This document shows positions 22,115-34,366 of a stretch of DNA of 64,000 nt, one piece after another. A program made the position numbers and the translations under genes. Position 1 is the first letter of the stretch. Each line of letters starts with the position of its first letter. This DNA is from Macrophomina tecta (taxonomy: Eukaryota; Ascomycota; Dothideomycetes; Botryosphaeriales; Botryosphaeriaceae). The stretch covers positions 186,001 to 250,000 of the forward strand of contig JAKSGN010000006.1 in NCBI GenBank assembly GCA_024180945.1, read 5' to 3'. The notes beneath the pieces are model-generated. The model was not told the origin of the DNA. It did not search any database and saw nothing but the letters and a program-made list of their open reading frames with translations.

Positions 22115-22817
22115 GAGTGCTCTGGAATTTGGGAATTGGCAGTCGTATTCTGGGTTTTTATTCACTTCGCAGACGGCGCGTAATGTGGTAAAACTTGCGG
22201 GCCCTGCACCCGCGGAAGCATCCTAGTGGCTCTACAGGGACGCCACCGTTGGCCACTGATTGGAGCTCTCGGGCGCTCCGTTGGGCGTTCTGACAGGGAT
22301 GTAAGCGCGATGTTTGTTGCAGTCGCGCGCTAACACCCAAAATAGCAGTAGTGGTGCCTGAGGATCATGGATGGCCCATGTAAACACCAACATGCGATTG
22401 ACGTCCAAGACCCAGAGAGGAAGCCCGCGCGTCGTGGGGGTGGATCCATTGTCTCCAATCAGGCAACGATCTCGTTAAACTCCGCTTCCACCGAGGACCA
22501 TCCATCTTGGATGGCCGTTGAACGTTGACTTCTTCTCTTCAAAGCTGCGGCACAGTCACTGAACTATCACTTGCCACCTGCTGTGCCGCAGAGCACGCCT
22601 CAGCACATGCCTCAGCACACGCGGCGACCTATCTTGTCCAATATGATCAGCGAAGGTGCAAGTGGGGACAGTTTCTTCGTTATGCCGGAGCTATCTCCTG
22701 AGGTTATATCTAGGTGCTCCTGCCTCCAGGAGAACACAGCATCACAGCATCTTATTTTACCCCGAGACTCAGCCTTCACACTTTTCTATTACACAAACGC
22801 CAGCTTTTTCGATCAAA

Positions 22818-23412
22818 ATGCGCTACCTGGACCTTGAAAAAGACCTCCTCCGCAGGCTTGTTGCTGATCATGGTATCACGATGGCAACCATCCATAACGA
22901 TGTGCGTTGGCAGCGCCTTGCAGAAGATTACAACCCAAACGTCGTACAGGAAAGGAGGAGGACTTTCATTGCTCTTCGCCAAAAGTTCAAGAGGATGTTG
23001 CTTGAGGGTGAGGCCGACCTGCCCCCGGCCCCACTCCCACTGGGCTCACTCGCGGTATATCGCTCTACTGCGTACTGGGAACAGGAAACTAACGCATTCT
23101 CAGGAGACGTACAGATTCCTACATTCTGATACTGCCCCCGAGGCATACACCAACATCGGCGCCAACACCCAATTCCCGCATCATTCTTTCAATTCAACGA
23201 CGAATGTCACTGCCATCGACCCCGCGCTTGATACTCCATCTTTCGGACTCGGAATAATGAATTTAGAGCCGCAGAATGGTGGCCGTATCGAACAATCGCT
23301 TGATTCTCCCACTCATAGGATCGCGGACAGGAACTCGGAGCCCTCCATTGCGAACCGAACGCTACCATTTCCCTCTCAAATTATCGAGAGGATGAGGGGT
23401 CAGCGTGCCTAA
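22818..23412 (+). CDS. Small protein with a putative Myb/SANT-like helical N-terminus
   Basis: Two exons (22818-23054, 23104-23412) around a 49-bp intron with GTATAT donor, ACTAAC branch and TCTCAG acceptor; 181 aa. Residues 1-65 are helical with Trp and many basic residues (LLRRLVADHG, RWQRLAEDYN, RRRTFIALRQKFKR), compatible with a Myb/SANT-type helix-turn-helix, though I cannot confirm the family. The rest is Asn/Ser/Thr-rich. Its stop codon overlaps that of the convergent coiled-coil gene. Myb/SANT genes have been reported as Starship cargo, but here that is only suggestive. Confidence 0.55.
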
Positions 23413-23978
23413 GATATTTGTCTTCCTAGTAGTGCATCGGTGCTGCTGGGGGACCATTCGCAAGATCTGTAGACTGTTCTCATGTTAGTCAATCCAAGCT
23501 ACTTGATATTATACCACATACCTTCCTCGTGCTCCTTATGGTGTTCTGTATCATCGTAGCATTCCGAACTTGATTCCCTTTCCAACCTAATTGCATACTC
23601 TAGTTCTTGGATTCTGAGTTTGTTCTGCTCGTTTTCCTGGACCAGGTTCTGCCAGCTAAGGGGGCAGTCGAGGGGAGAAGTTGGATGATTGCGAAACATG
23701 GCCTCGATGATCTTTTCGTAAGCTCCTGTCCTGGCATTGGCTCGGTCCAATTCTCGCTGGGCGGTGAAGAGGGTATCTGAGTCGTTCTTGGAGCTTCGCC
23801 TGAGCTGTTCGAGCTCTCGTAGAATGACAGCTAGCTGGGCCTGTAGATTCTGAACTTCATGTCGGGCCTGTGCAACCTGCGATTCCAAACCACGAGCATA
23901 CATGACTAGTCTGCTCTCTCGGCCACCTGCTGGGGCACTTTTCTGGTGGGTAAGCTGGGTTGACTGATCGCTCTGCAT
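23409..23978 (-). CDS. Coiled-coil protein, function unknown
   Basis: Two exons (23978-23522, 23473-23409) around a 48-bp intron (GTATGT donor, ACTAAC branch, AACAG acceptor); 173 aa. Residues about 30-90 are a clear heptad-rich coiled coil (QVAQARHEVQNLQAQLAVIL) and a second helix follows after PLDCPLSWQNL. No known domain. It converges with the gene to its left so tightly that the two stop codons share two bases, and it diverges from the ferric reductase gene on the right. Confidence 0.6.
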
Positions 23979-24302
23979 TTCTTCTTCGTTAAGTGCAGGA
24001 GCTTGAGTACGTATTCTGCGAGCTCTCAGCCGTTATATAGAACCCTCAGCGGAGAGTCGTTGTCATCAATCCTTGTTGATAATAATTGTTGATAATGATG
24101 GTAATAATGATGGTAATCCTGATGTAAACTTTGATAAACATTGTTGAAAGGCTCGTTGGATTCGATATTTTTAGAGATTGTGGTGATCAGAAAAACTGTT
24201 TCGCGGAACCGGAATCACTGAATTGGATCACTCCTACCGCCGAGCTTGCTTCCTTATATACTGGCAGCTTCCTTTTGCTTCATCGGCTGCTAGAAAACTA
24301 CG

Positions 24303-25969
24303 ATGAATGTCCTTGCCATATATTCCATTTTCTTTGGTGTTCTGCTTGGGACTTTGGCACTTCGCCGCTTGTATGAGATAATCAGCGCGTGCGCCCATCG
24401 GTACTTTGAGCCCCTCGTACGTAAGTGGGTCTTTAACACGATTCTCCTGCGGAGGCAGTCAGGCAGTAGCGACATTAGTATTTGTACTGCTCTGCTGATT
24501 ACTGTCTATCTTACCGCAAATGCGTTTGCTACCTTTCTACACTCGGCCGGCGGACCTGATATCAACAGAAGGCTGGGAATGCTTTGTTTAATCAACCTCG
24601 TGCCTCTTTACGTGGGCGGAAGAACCAGCTACATTATCGATCACGCTCTAGGGATGAGCCTTGACCGATATTTGCTTCTTCACCGGTGGATTGGCCGGGT
24701 GTGTCTCCTTTATGCGGCTGGTCATGGAATTTCTCACTCTGTTAGGGATGCTGGGAATCTCTCAGGAATGAACATCGCTGTGAGTTTCAATTATTCACGT
24801 TCAAGCGCACTGACTAAGTTCATTAAGCTGCTCTCCTTGTCTACATCCATGGCCCTAGTCTCGTTTCTTTACATTCGCCGGCGGTTCTATGAGGCTTTCC
24901 TGTTCACCCATGCTTGTTCGGGACCAGCTCTTCTTGCACTTCTGTGGTTTCATACGACTCGACGTGGCACTCCACTCATCTGCTTAACCATCGCATCGTC
25001 TCTTTGGTTACTACAAAAGTTAACCTGGTTGGTTCTACTATTTTACCGCAACCACGGCTTCCGTGCTGGGCATCAAGCCTGGATCATTCCTCTCCAGCGA
25101 GGCCTAGGTACTGCTGCGGTAAGGCTTGACATCGAGGTACTGAAACCGTGGGCTGTCCAACCAGGACAGTATGTCTATATCACAATACCAGGAGTCGATC
25201 GCCGGAGACTTGGGTTTCTCCAAGCCCATCCCTATATTATTTCCTGGGCAGCCAATGACGGGCAAAAAGGATACATAACCATCATCCTTGAAGGAGCTCA
25301 CGGGTTTAGCCAGGGTATTATTGACTCAAGGAAAGATAATGTGCAAGTCATGCTCGATGGCCCTTATGGCAAACAGGCCAGCCTTCACGCGTTTGACAAG
25401 GTCCTCTTCGTGGCGTGTGGCATCGGTGTCACTGCGCACTTACTTCAGATACGGCAGCTGTTGGAAGCTCATAACCAAAGCACTGCCCGCGTCAGGAGGA
25501 TCACCTTGATTTGGTTTTTATATACCCGCAGCGAGAAACTATGGGTGGATGACTTCTTCGACGAACTCTTAGATATGGACCATCGTCACGTACTCAACAT
25601 CATCAGATACATGCCACAGGCGTCCTCCAGTTCCTCAGACCACGAAAAACGAGAAGTTACGACTAGCGTTGAGAAAAAACGCAACAACGTCTATGACGTA
25701 ACTGTCCCGCTAGAGTTATCTTTTATACTTCAGAAAGAATGGATGGCCGATGCTGGAAACATGGCTCTAAATGGTGAGCTCCGCCTATCGTGGCTTTCTT
25801 TGACTGACATTCAGGACAGTATGCGGTCCTCCGAGCTTTGAGAGCGGTATACGGAAGGCGTTGCGGTCATTGCCATATAACATTCACTTCTCGACGCCCG
25901 CCTTTAGGCCGGATGAGACCTATGACAGCCGTCTGGCTGTTAGGCCTCCCAGGTTCATCGCGTAAATAG
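24303..25969 (+). CDS. Ferric reductase-like transmembrane flavocytochrome (Starship FRE)
   Basis: Modelled as exons 24303-25773 and 25815-25969 around a short 41-bp intron (GTGAGC donor, ACTGAC branch, ATTCAG acceptor), 541 aa; without splicing it stops at 25841. Several membrane helices fill the first 270 residues. Two bis-haem His pairs are present with the classic 13-residue gap: His127/His141 and His203/His217. An FAD motif (HPYIISW) and NADPH-binding motifs (DGPYGK, then CGIGVTAHLLQI) follow. The C-terminal Cys-Gly motif normally near the end is not visible. Expected to move electrons across the plasma membrane to reduce ferric or cupric ions. FREs are a recurrent Starship cargo class. 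Confidence 0.9.
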
Positions 25970-26204
25970 CTATAGTAGCAGATAGTGAAAGTACCAGTCA
26001 CAAACATATGGCAATTAATTCGCTTCATTGGATCTCTTCTTATCAAACATGTTGAATGTTGTACTGTTGGCAAGAAGTCTGGAAATTAAGAACAGATTAA
26101 CTCCCGCTGGGGTCAGGGAAAATCCCATAAGGGGAAGCCCCGTTGAGTGAACGAGCACCTTCATCCCAAGCCGAAGCGCTTGAAAGAACTCGCTCGGAAA
26201 TGAT

Positions 26205-26400
26205 AGCAGTAATAGTAATAATGGTTTATTGGCGCTGATAGTGTCGGTAGTAATAATGATAATAATAATTATCGTCGTGATGATGATGATGATGATGATT
26301 TTGTTGGCGCTGATAGTGTTGATAGTAATAGTAATAATAATAATGATGATTCTGTTCGCGCTGACATTGGTAGTAGTAATGATAATGCTGTTGATAGTAT
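26205..26400. repeat. AT-rich tandem repeat with trinucleotide runs
   Basis: The phrase GGCGCTGATAGTGT occurs at about 26,231 and 26,306 with a weaker third copy near 26,356, each followed by stretches of GATAAT, AATAAT or GATGAT. It looks like an expanding minisatellite built from trinucleotide slippage. It lies 140 bp upstream of the Zn2Cys6-acetyltransferase start. A similar but shorter GATAATGATGG run lies at about 24,080-24,125, upstream of the ferric reductase. Confidence 0.75.
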
Positions 26401-26539
26401 GGGCGAAACCTACGCGCCGTGCCTCATCAATCTAAAATGGGATGCTCTTCCCACATGCACGTTATATACTGGCGGCTGCTATGACACAAAGACGGATACA
26501 AGCAGGAACTTGACCATAGATTTCGTGTGCACCCTCGAA

Positions 26540-27932
26540 ATGTCGCAATCAAACAGCTCTCCGAGCGAAAGTTGCTCCAGCGCACCACAGGAGTCGGTGT
26601 TCGATCAGGATGCAGGCGAAATGACATCCAGAACCTCATCGGTTGAGTCTGTTACCCGTGTCAGCGGCTCACAGAAGAAAAGACCGGCACGTTTATTGGT
26701 CCGCTGCGTAGTTCTATGCTAACTCTGTAAAGTTTTATCCACGTACCAAGTCGGGTTGTCTCAACTGTCGCAAGCGGAAGAAGAAGTGTAGCGAGGAACG
26801 GCCTATATGTAAGCATCCCTTCAACAGTCCCTTTAGACGCAACATCTGTTAACAATATATACAGGTGACCAATGTCGACGCTTCGGGCTCTATTGTGATT
26901 TGCAGGTTGATTCAAGCGATACTCTGCATGAGTCTCCCCAGATTCTCCCGAGAGAATCGGCTTCACATATGCATCCGGCGCACCCGAAGGAGTCCTACGC
27001 TCCTGCCGGCAGTGCAATGAACCCCATTTCCTTGGAGGGAAGGCAGGGTCCTCCAGGGTATTCTACCGTCGCGACATATGGAAACAACTATAACTCGATG
27101 ACGCAACTTACACCGGGTGCTCCTGTGCCGTTGTGAGTGGCTCCTCCTTCTCGTTCCCCTCTCGTGGCCTCGCCACTCTGGAGGCTCTTAAGAGATGAGA
27201 TTTGTTTTTGACAATCAAAGCAGCATGCAATTTATACCTTGGCAGCCGACGGCCCAACAGCGTCCTCCGGTGACGGTCCAACAGCATCGCCCGGTGACGG
27301 CCCAACAGGGCTCTGACGTACCACCTAATTGTTCCGCCGAGAAAACCAAGATGCTGTCCGGGAAGACCTACAACTCGATGGACTCCCAGCTCATCCTCGA
27401 TCGTGAGCAATGCCGCAAGGCGCTTTGGCGTTTGGGCAGCGTTTTCACCGAAACGGAGCGCGGCGCTATCTTGCGAGAACTGCTTGGCGGCATAGGAAGG
27501 GATACGCAGATTGAGAGCCCTTTTGTCTGTGAGTACGGATACAACATCAACATCGGCGACGATGTGTTCATTGGGCCGAACTGCAGCATTGTAGATCCAG
27601 CTGGTGTCGTGATCGGTTCAAGGTGCTTCATAGGTCCGAACGTGAGCATATTTGGCAAGAGATTCACCTTGAACCCTCGCGACCGCAGGGGCTCTCGCAC
27701 TGCAGCCTATGGCATGCCGGTTCATATTGAGGACGAGGTGTGTATCGAGGGGAACGTGACAATTCTCCCGGGAGTCAAGATTTGCCGAGGTTCAACTGTA
27801 GCAGCAGGATCTATGGTAACAAAGGTAACTTTTCCCAACCTGTCGGGCCCGGCAAAGGCTGACTATCTCTAGAGTATCCCTCCAGGCTCTTTTGCGGGAG
27901 GAAATCCAGCCCGCATTAGTGAGTATGTCTGA
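26540..27932 (+). CDS. Zn2Cys6 DNA-binding domain fused to a maltose-acetyltransferase-type left-handed beta helix
   Basis: The N-terminal domain has six Cys spaced C-X2-C-X6-C-X6-C-X2-C-X6-C (begins CLNCRKRKKKC), interrupted by an intron at 26809-26864. The C-terminal part has the Mac domain (KMLSGKTYNSMD) and hexapeptide repeats (GYNINIGDDVFIG, VVIGSRCFIGPNVSIFG, ILPGVKICRGSTVAAGSMVTK), with a last intron at 27825-27872 and end GGNPARI. Intron boundaries near 26,690-26,745 and 27,134-27,219 are my best guess. Such fusions are known in filamentous fungi. At the place of the catalytic His of the family (xHP) the sequence reads GKRFTLNP, so the enzyme may be inactive. It converges with and overlaps the JmjC gene by 17 bp. 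Confidence 0.8.
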
Positions 27933-30900
27933 AAAGAGATTGGAACTCCCTACCGCCTGCAGCATAAGCTGCCCTTATCTCGTCGTCTGTTCTCTGCTCC
28001 AAGAAAATTTTTCCTAAATGTTGCTTCTTACCATGACGTATTCCAATCAAAGGAGGGAGGAAAGAGAGGTCTATTTCTTGCAGTTCTGGACGTACTACTG
28101 GCAGTATCTCTCCGAGCCAAGAGGCAGTACTAAGCGGTATCTTCAAAATTCTGTGCATAATTAGTATGCAAATGAGATCTGAATGAATCACTTCTACTTA
28201 CTCGTTTAGAGTAATTGGTTTTGTATAGGGCACTGTGCCTGAAGTCTCGCCTTGAATGGTAAGTTCCGGTGAGCTTTTCTCTTCTCCAGGTAGGAGAACA
28301 AGAAGCGCTGTGTTCAATGGCCTTGCCGCTGGTTGACCAGAGCTTGAATCTACCGCAACCATGCAGCCTATAATACGGCACAAAATCTCGCCCTGCTTAA
28401 GGAGGACATTGACGCGCTCCCGAATTTTCATCCGATCGCAGCCAAAGCTAAGGTCTATTAACTCTTGGACGATGCTCCGCCTCAGCAGTTCTGCAGAGTC
28501 TCTTTGTTTGCCGACCCCAAGATGCCCGAATTCACGGCTGAGACTATCGGTAATCGGGGTGACTTTTCTGCCACGCCTCGCGCTATTCTTTTCGCGGCGG
28601 CTCTCTTGGATTCTCGAGCTCAACTGTACCCGGGCAGCTTCATAGGCCATGAAATAATGAGCAAGCGCTACCGCTCCACCGACTACTTCTGCATGGCTAA
28701 CGAAGCCGAGCTGGTTGCTGACAGCAACATGGGCATGTGCTAGTTTCCTTCCCCAGGATACTTCGGTATCGTCTTGGGGAATGTCTACACAGAGCCTGGG
28801 TTGCCGCAGAGCGATCCTGATCTCCCCGAGGATCGTCGGATTGGCAATATCAACCGCTATCTGAATTGCCCTGAGAGCCCGCCAAGGGGGCACGTCGGAT
28901 GGCTTAGAGCTCCATATGGCCTCAAGGATTTCGGGGCTCAAGCGGGTTGAAAGGAATTGGGATTGATGGAGCTGCGCAAGGAGCAATCCGTCATCACCTT
29001 GTCTCCCGTCTTCGTGGTGGGTACGCCTCACGTCGGGAGCGCTTTCTTCCTCGGGCTCATTAATACCGGGCCTATCGATCCTCAGATGTTCTCCTCCGAG
29101 GTCAGGGCAGTATTGAGACGCAGCAGCCAGTTCCTTCTCGAGTCCATACGCGGATAACAGCGGAAGGAGTGCCGATCCGCCACCGTGCCGCTGTAGCCTA
29201 GGCGATTTTTCAGGGTTACTTGCTGAGCGGCCAGCCATTAAGCCATCCTGGTAGATTATCTGAGCGTCTCCTCGACGCGAATCAGAAGATGCCATGGTTC
29301 CGTCGGAGGTAGGTAGACTTTGCTGCGTTGCTCTCACAGCAGGAAGCGCGGAGGTGAGTGCAGATCGCGCTGTTACGACTCTGGAATTCTGTGTCGGACC
29401 GGCTGCGTCTTCGGAGCTTGATTCAGACCTGCGGTCATTTGGCAGGGGTTCCTCTCCTATTGAAAGCATTTCCAGCGTTATCGGTGCCGAAGAGCACTTC
29501 ATGCTGCAATAGCTATAGTCTTTTGGAGGCTCCCAGTTCCGGTCGAGTGCAAGGTTTATGGCCTCGGCGCGGTTAGGTCCAAGATTAAAGCCAAAGTGAT
29601 AGGCGAATGGAAACGTAACTACGAGCTCTCCGGGGTGTTGTATGACTATCGAGAAATCGATCTCCCATTCGGCAAGTTTTTGTGGCGAAATGATGGGTGC
29701 GAGGTGTCGTACAAACTGGGCACAGCTCGTTGTCGCCCGGAAACTGCTCTTCAGCCTCTCTTCCAAAACTTCTCTGTGGTGTGGGGCAATGATGACCCAG
29801 AGCTTCGGCTCGCCGGCATAAAGGATGTTCGCAGACTGTAGACCGGCATCTTCGATGTGCATACTGAAAGGGGAGACTGACTGGCTGATGTATGCGTACG
29901 GGGTGTGTATGCCGGGAATCTGGTACCGCGTCTGCATTAACCTCCCGCCACAGCTGAGTAGTGGGCCGGGAAGCCCGAGCTTTTGTGCGTCTGCTGAGTT
30001 CCGAACATCAACGATCAAGTACTCCATCGGCGCTGTTGAGAGTTCATCTTTGGGATAGTGCTGTACTAAGCCCGTAAACCACTCGCAGAGAGACTTGGAA
30101 CTGTGATCCCCTGGTAGCCGGAGCGAGAATGGTCCATCTGCCTTCCGGGAGGACCTCGGCCCCTGATGAGCGAACGGCACCTTCTGAGCCTGTAAGAAAT
30201 GAGGTGATGAGTGTTGAGATAGCTCCCTGCAACGGGACAGCACAAATGCGGAGCTCTCAAGCCGATCTGCCGGTATATTGGTGTGTTGAATCTGAGCATA
30301 CGGGGCCCTCGCGCCAGAGACCTTGACCCGCAAGAATCCTCGAGCAAAATTGCGCTCGCCGATTTCCCCTCGTGCCGCGAGGGAGTCGATTGTTAACGGT
30401 AGGTCTCGAACCTTATCTACATCCCAGGCCATTGCGTCCTCCGCGGAAGAGACGTAGATAGAGCGGTATTGGAGTTCCGATTGCGCCACGTCGCCTGCAT
30501 CCCTCTTCCCATTTTTTTTCGTATTGCCCTTGCGTGGCCGACGACTAATCAGCTGCAGAACGCTCTCCGCTACCCGAATGATGGTTTTCGCAGAGCGAAT
30601 TGCCTGCCTCCAACATTGTGCTTCATTTTTTGAGAGCGACAACTGTCCCAGCGCCATTGAAGCTACGTGGAGAGTTTCAAAATCGTGCAGCCACGACTGA
30701 AACACGGTCAGCTACGTGTCGTAATGCATAGCATCTATACCTGCTCACCCTGGCGCGCTGAGCGTGCTTTGAATAGCACTTTGCATTGTGTGTAGAGAGC
30801 GATGAACGCATGTCGTTTAGTGGACCGGCAAGCGCGATAATAGTGATGGCGATGTGGATACGAGTTGTGCTTCTTGTTATCGCCGTCCAGAAGCACGGAC

Positions 30901-30980
30901 ATTTCGGCCACGTAATACGGGTTGCTGCACACACCTTCAGCCGATTTTGGCGCTCCAGGTGTGTCAAAGCTGCCACACAT
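27916..30980 (-). CDS. JmjC-domain protein (putative dioxygenase)
   Basis: Three exons (30980-30741, 30696-28202, 28150-27916), introns of 44 and 51 bp, total divisible by three, 989 aa. The JmjC core follows GIHTPYAYISQSVSPFSMHIED: metal ligands His and Glu in HIED, a PKLWVII strand carrying the usual 2-oxoglutarate Lys, a VIQHPGELVVTFP segment, and the distal His in YHFGFNLG. All three metal ligands are present, so an active Fe(II)/2-oxoglutarate oxygenase, perhaps acting on histones, is plausible. No PHD, Tudor or JmjN domain is obvious; the N-terminus is basic (RRPRKGNTKKNGKR). The C-terminal third is unassigned and helical. Confidence 0.85.
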
Positions 30981-31673
30981 GATTAGAAGCACGTGCCTAG
31001 GTAGTTCGCAACATGACGCATGCACGATTTGCGCTCCGCATAGCCAATTCGTGGCGCCAGGATGAGAAAACGGTGTCTATATCATCTAATCCCTCAGTAT
31101 GTCTAGCGGATTCCGAGTCATTCAGTTTTATCTAGACGGAGCATCTCGAGATCTTTTTTTTTATCTTTCTATGCCTCTTGTTTTCCTCGATTATTACCTC
31201 TTTAGCGTATCCTTCTATGGTGCAAGTGCTCAACTAAAACTTTGTCGCTAGTTCTTGAGCACGGATAATATGTATTTATTGCAATGTCCCTACTGTGTAG
31301 AGCTTTATTACTATACTAACCACAGGATAAAACTACGTGCGCTACCCTCCTCCTGTTTCGGCCTTCGCCTAATGTCCCGGATACGGAATAAGATTGCCGA
31401 AGATGCGGTAAGCCTGCACGATGCTTCCTTATTGGTCCGTGCTAATCTTACCAATCATACGATTGCTTCTCTTTCTGTCGAGTCTGCGGGGTATTTTCCA
31501 GAAAATTTGAGAAGGTATGAGTCAACATAACTATATTAGAACGTTGTCAGAGTAGAAAAACAGCCTAAATCTCATGCAAGTCTATTAAATGACTATCGTA
31601 TGCTTTTCTCATCTACTGCCCACCATACTTCGTATCTCACTGCTACTTTTGCTTGAGAACCACGCCACCATCT
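30981..31673. other. Divergent intergenic region
   Basis: It separates the JmjC gene (leftward) from the FTA2-like kinase gene (rightward). A T-run lies near 31,154-31,162 and AT-rich stretches occur further right. No supported gene or RNA is visible; one frame at 31,255-31,530 starts on a non-ATG codon and has no recognisable product. Confidence 0.45.
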
Positions 31674-32628
31674 ATGTCACGGAATAAGAGAAGACGAAAC
31701 ATAGCGGTTGCTAGAAGGCGGGAGGAGCGAGATAGAGAATTCACCGCAGGACACTATGGGGAGCTTCTTCCACACTACTGCGGCCCTAGGATGCATCCCT
31801 ACCCAGGCACGATTTCTCAAATCCAATTCCAGGAAGTTATACCTCAGCTTGGGCGCTCTGTTTTTGGGAGGGATGGATACACCTTTAAAGTATACCTCAA
31901 CTCTCAAATCTTCATTCTTAAGATAGTAGGTCACCTTATTACTAGCTGGACGTAAGTCATTGCTGACACATTCGAAGTTTAAGTTTTTTGATCTCTATGA
32001 GGAGAGACTTTTATTTAGTAGTCGCCAAAACCGCATGATTCGAGATGAAAAGTTCCGAGCTCACCTTGACCCTTTTTACGCTGAATGCCGTGCCTACGGA
32101 CGTATCGAGGAGTTCTACCGTAAACACCCGAAGGAGCATACATCGATCGCTGCAAGGTGTTATGGATACCTACTTATATCGGCTGAACAAGAGAAATTGA
32201 TTGGAGAGAGATTCGGTATAACAGATTGGAACCGCCAAGGGAACGGAAAGAGGTCATTACGCGCACTTGTTAAGGAGTTTATCCCGATCGAAACCCCTAT
32301 CGACACAGCCAAGCGGTCTATACGTCGAATGCTTGTAGATTTACGGACGCTCCGTAAAATTGGCATATATTCGAGGGACATTACTCTGCGTAATTACCGA
32401 GCCGGTCTTTTGTTGGATTTTGGAAGGTCATTTACGCGACCTCACGCCGCACTCATGGTGTTGCCTAAATGGCAAGTGGATCTCGAGATAGAGGGGGATC
32501 TGGAAAGTTTCGATGCCATGATTCGAGATCTAGAAATCAAGACGACGGTGAGAGCCTCTCGTAAAGAGGGACTAAGCTTGCGGTCGGACACAGCGCGTAA
32601 AAGACGAGAGGAGCAAGAACTTAGTTGA
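31674..32628 (+). CDS. FTA2-like kinase-fold protein
   Basis: Two exons (31674-31925, 31978-32628) around a 52-bp intron (GTAGGT donor, GCTGAC branch, TCGAAG acceptor); 300 aa. Family features: HPYPGTISQIQFQEVI, a VYLNSQIFILKI strand with Lys leading into KFFDLYEE, DPFYAECRAYGR, RCYGYLLI, and a C-lobe with GIYSRDITLRNY and LLLDFGRSF. The Asp, Asn and second Asp of the kinase core are kept, while the HRD His is replaced. Named after the Sim4 kinetochore subunit FTA2, the Pfam family is greatly expanded in filamentous fungi, where kinetochore roles are not implied. Apparently intact. Confidence 0.8.
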
Positions 32629-32761
32629 GAGCGGTGATCACTTCTGGATCATATGCGCCCAGCGTTGCTCCGGTGCCCTACCATATTACTGTATTCCCAG
32701 TACCACATAGGACTCTATGGGTGTCTCTTCTAAGCCGATGGGCTTTTTAAATACCCTTTAA

Positions 32762-33115
32762 ATGCAGCTAGCAATCTATGCACTCAGTAATGGTTGTGTA
32801 GTCTTAAAACGCGGCATTCTTACTAGTAGTATCCACATTGCTCGGCCCTCCGCTACTAAGGCATTGTACGTCTGCCTTAATGTCCGCCATGTCGATCTGA
32901 TATTGATAGAAATCAGAGTCCCCGTTGTAGATGTTCGCTACAGCGCACGAAGTCGCTGCCGGGCCGAGACACTCCCTAAAAAGCCTGAGTTGCAGATTCC
33001 TACGATGCGGATAAGCTTACCACTTGACCATGACTCTGCCATTGGGAACACTCCTTGGAAGAGTAATATAGGCAGTTTGGTCTCCGGCGCAGTCTCGCGG
33101 CTTCGCAACAACTAG
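32762..33115 (+). CDS. Small hypothetical ORF
   Basis: A 117-aa ATG-started frame without recognisable domain or low-complexity bias; ends with SRLRNN. It follows the FTA2-like gene by 133 bp. No splice sites or promoter motif support it strongly, so it may be a chance frame. Confidence 0.25.
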   Translation: MQLAIYALSNGCVVLKRGILTSSIHIARPSATKALYVCLNVRHVDLILIEIRVPVVDVRYSARSRCRAETLPKKPELQIPTMRISLPLDHDSAIGNTPWKSNIGSLVSGAVSRLRNN

Positions 33116-33597
33116 CAGAGAGATGTAAATAGAATCCTCAAACTCTATGGTCGCGGCGCATGTCACGTTTCTATAATTAAAAAGCCTATACGAGAGATTA
33201 GCTTCATTGAATTCATTCATTCATTTATTCGTCCTGTTTACTGAAATACAAGGTCGCTCCCGGCCTCTATCTCCGGGATAGGAGACATCATGCAGGGTAG
33301 CGGTTGGTCGAAAGGGATGCGCTGAGAAATCGCGAATGCAAGGAGAGTTGTAGAGACGATCAATGATGGTATAGAATACATCTTGCCGGCTGAATGTAGC
33401 AGCATAATTTTTGCAGCGATTCTGTCTCTTTATATTATTCCGGCCGGGAAAAGTATTTGGGGAAAGCGAATCTGGTATTTGTGGATAAGCGCCGCATTGT
33501 TCTCGGATTCCGGCTTAGCGCCCGTGAAGGCGCATATATATCCCTAGGCTTAGACCCTTACGAACTTTCGCAAAGAAGAGAAAAATAGAGGGAGAAA

Positions 33598-34098
33598 ATG
33601 TCTTTTCCGCTATCTACCCGGTGCAACAATTCCCTACTCTTCACCATTCCTTCAAGAAGTGTCGCAAGAAAGATTCAGGACGACGCTGAATACGCAATTC
33701 CGCTCCGAAAACAACTCGCCGGAAAGATACTTTGTCGCCGTATTGAAGTAATCGCGTCAATTCTATCCCGGAATGAAGTAGACATCGATCCAATCCCAGA
33801 CCAAAGAATTTTAAAAGTTACTTTGTACCTCCCTCCACAAACGTTCGAACCTTATCCATTGCGACAAGCAGCCCTCCCAGAGCGGCCTAAGCCGATTAGG
33901 TACCATTCCCCCCGTACGCTCCCAACAATACCAGAGCATGAAGAATTGGATACTTTCGTTAAAAATCAGGACCTCGCTCAGGTTAGCAAAACTACAATTG
34001 TTGGTCATTTGGGCACTAATCTAATATTATAGGCCTGGCGAAGAAGGACGCGTATAGGACTACGGACTATACCTCCTTTTGAGAGAAGAGAAATGTAA
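33598..34098 (+). CDS. Small protein, function unknown
   Basis: Two exons (33598-33981, 34033-34098) around a 51-bp intron with GTTAGC donor, CACTAATC branch and TTATAG acceptor; 149 aa. A TATATAT box lies about 60 bp upstream of the ATG, and the spliced form ends in an Arg-rich tail (AWRRRTRIGLR). The middle (IDPIPDQRILKVTLYLPPQTFEPYPL) suggests a small beta domain. I do not recognise the family. Confidence 0.55.
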
Positions 34099-34366
34099 AG
34101 GCCAAGATACGGATAGCTTAAGCTTTCAATATAATACCAAGTCATGCTACTAATTTTATTACTATTCTCTTGCTTGCAGAAATCAAACTCCTGTGCCTCG
34201 AACCTATCGTGTCTCTCGTACACTCGATCGTACGGGCTGTTTTTGGTTGGTCGATTAGCGTTACTTGCACACTGAACTCCAAACGCTTGCTTGTCGGTTT
34301 CCAAGAATTGCTAAGTAAAATCAATCGAAGATAGCTATCTGTAGCATATAGCATGCGAAAATCAGG

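Noticed and set aside
26229..26435. Hydrophobic 68-aa frame looking like a membrane protein
   Set aside because: It is the translation of the trinucleotide repeat tract and starts on a non-ATG codon; the Ile/Met/Val bias is a by-product of the repeat.
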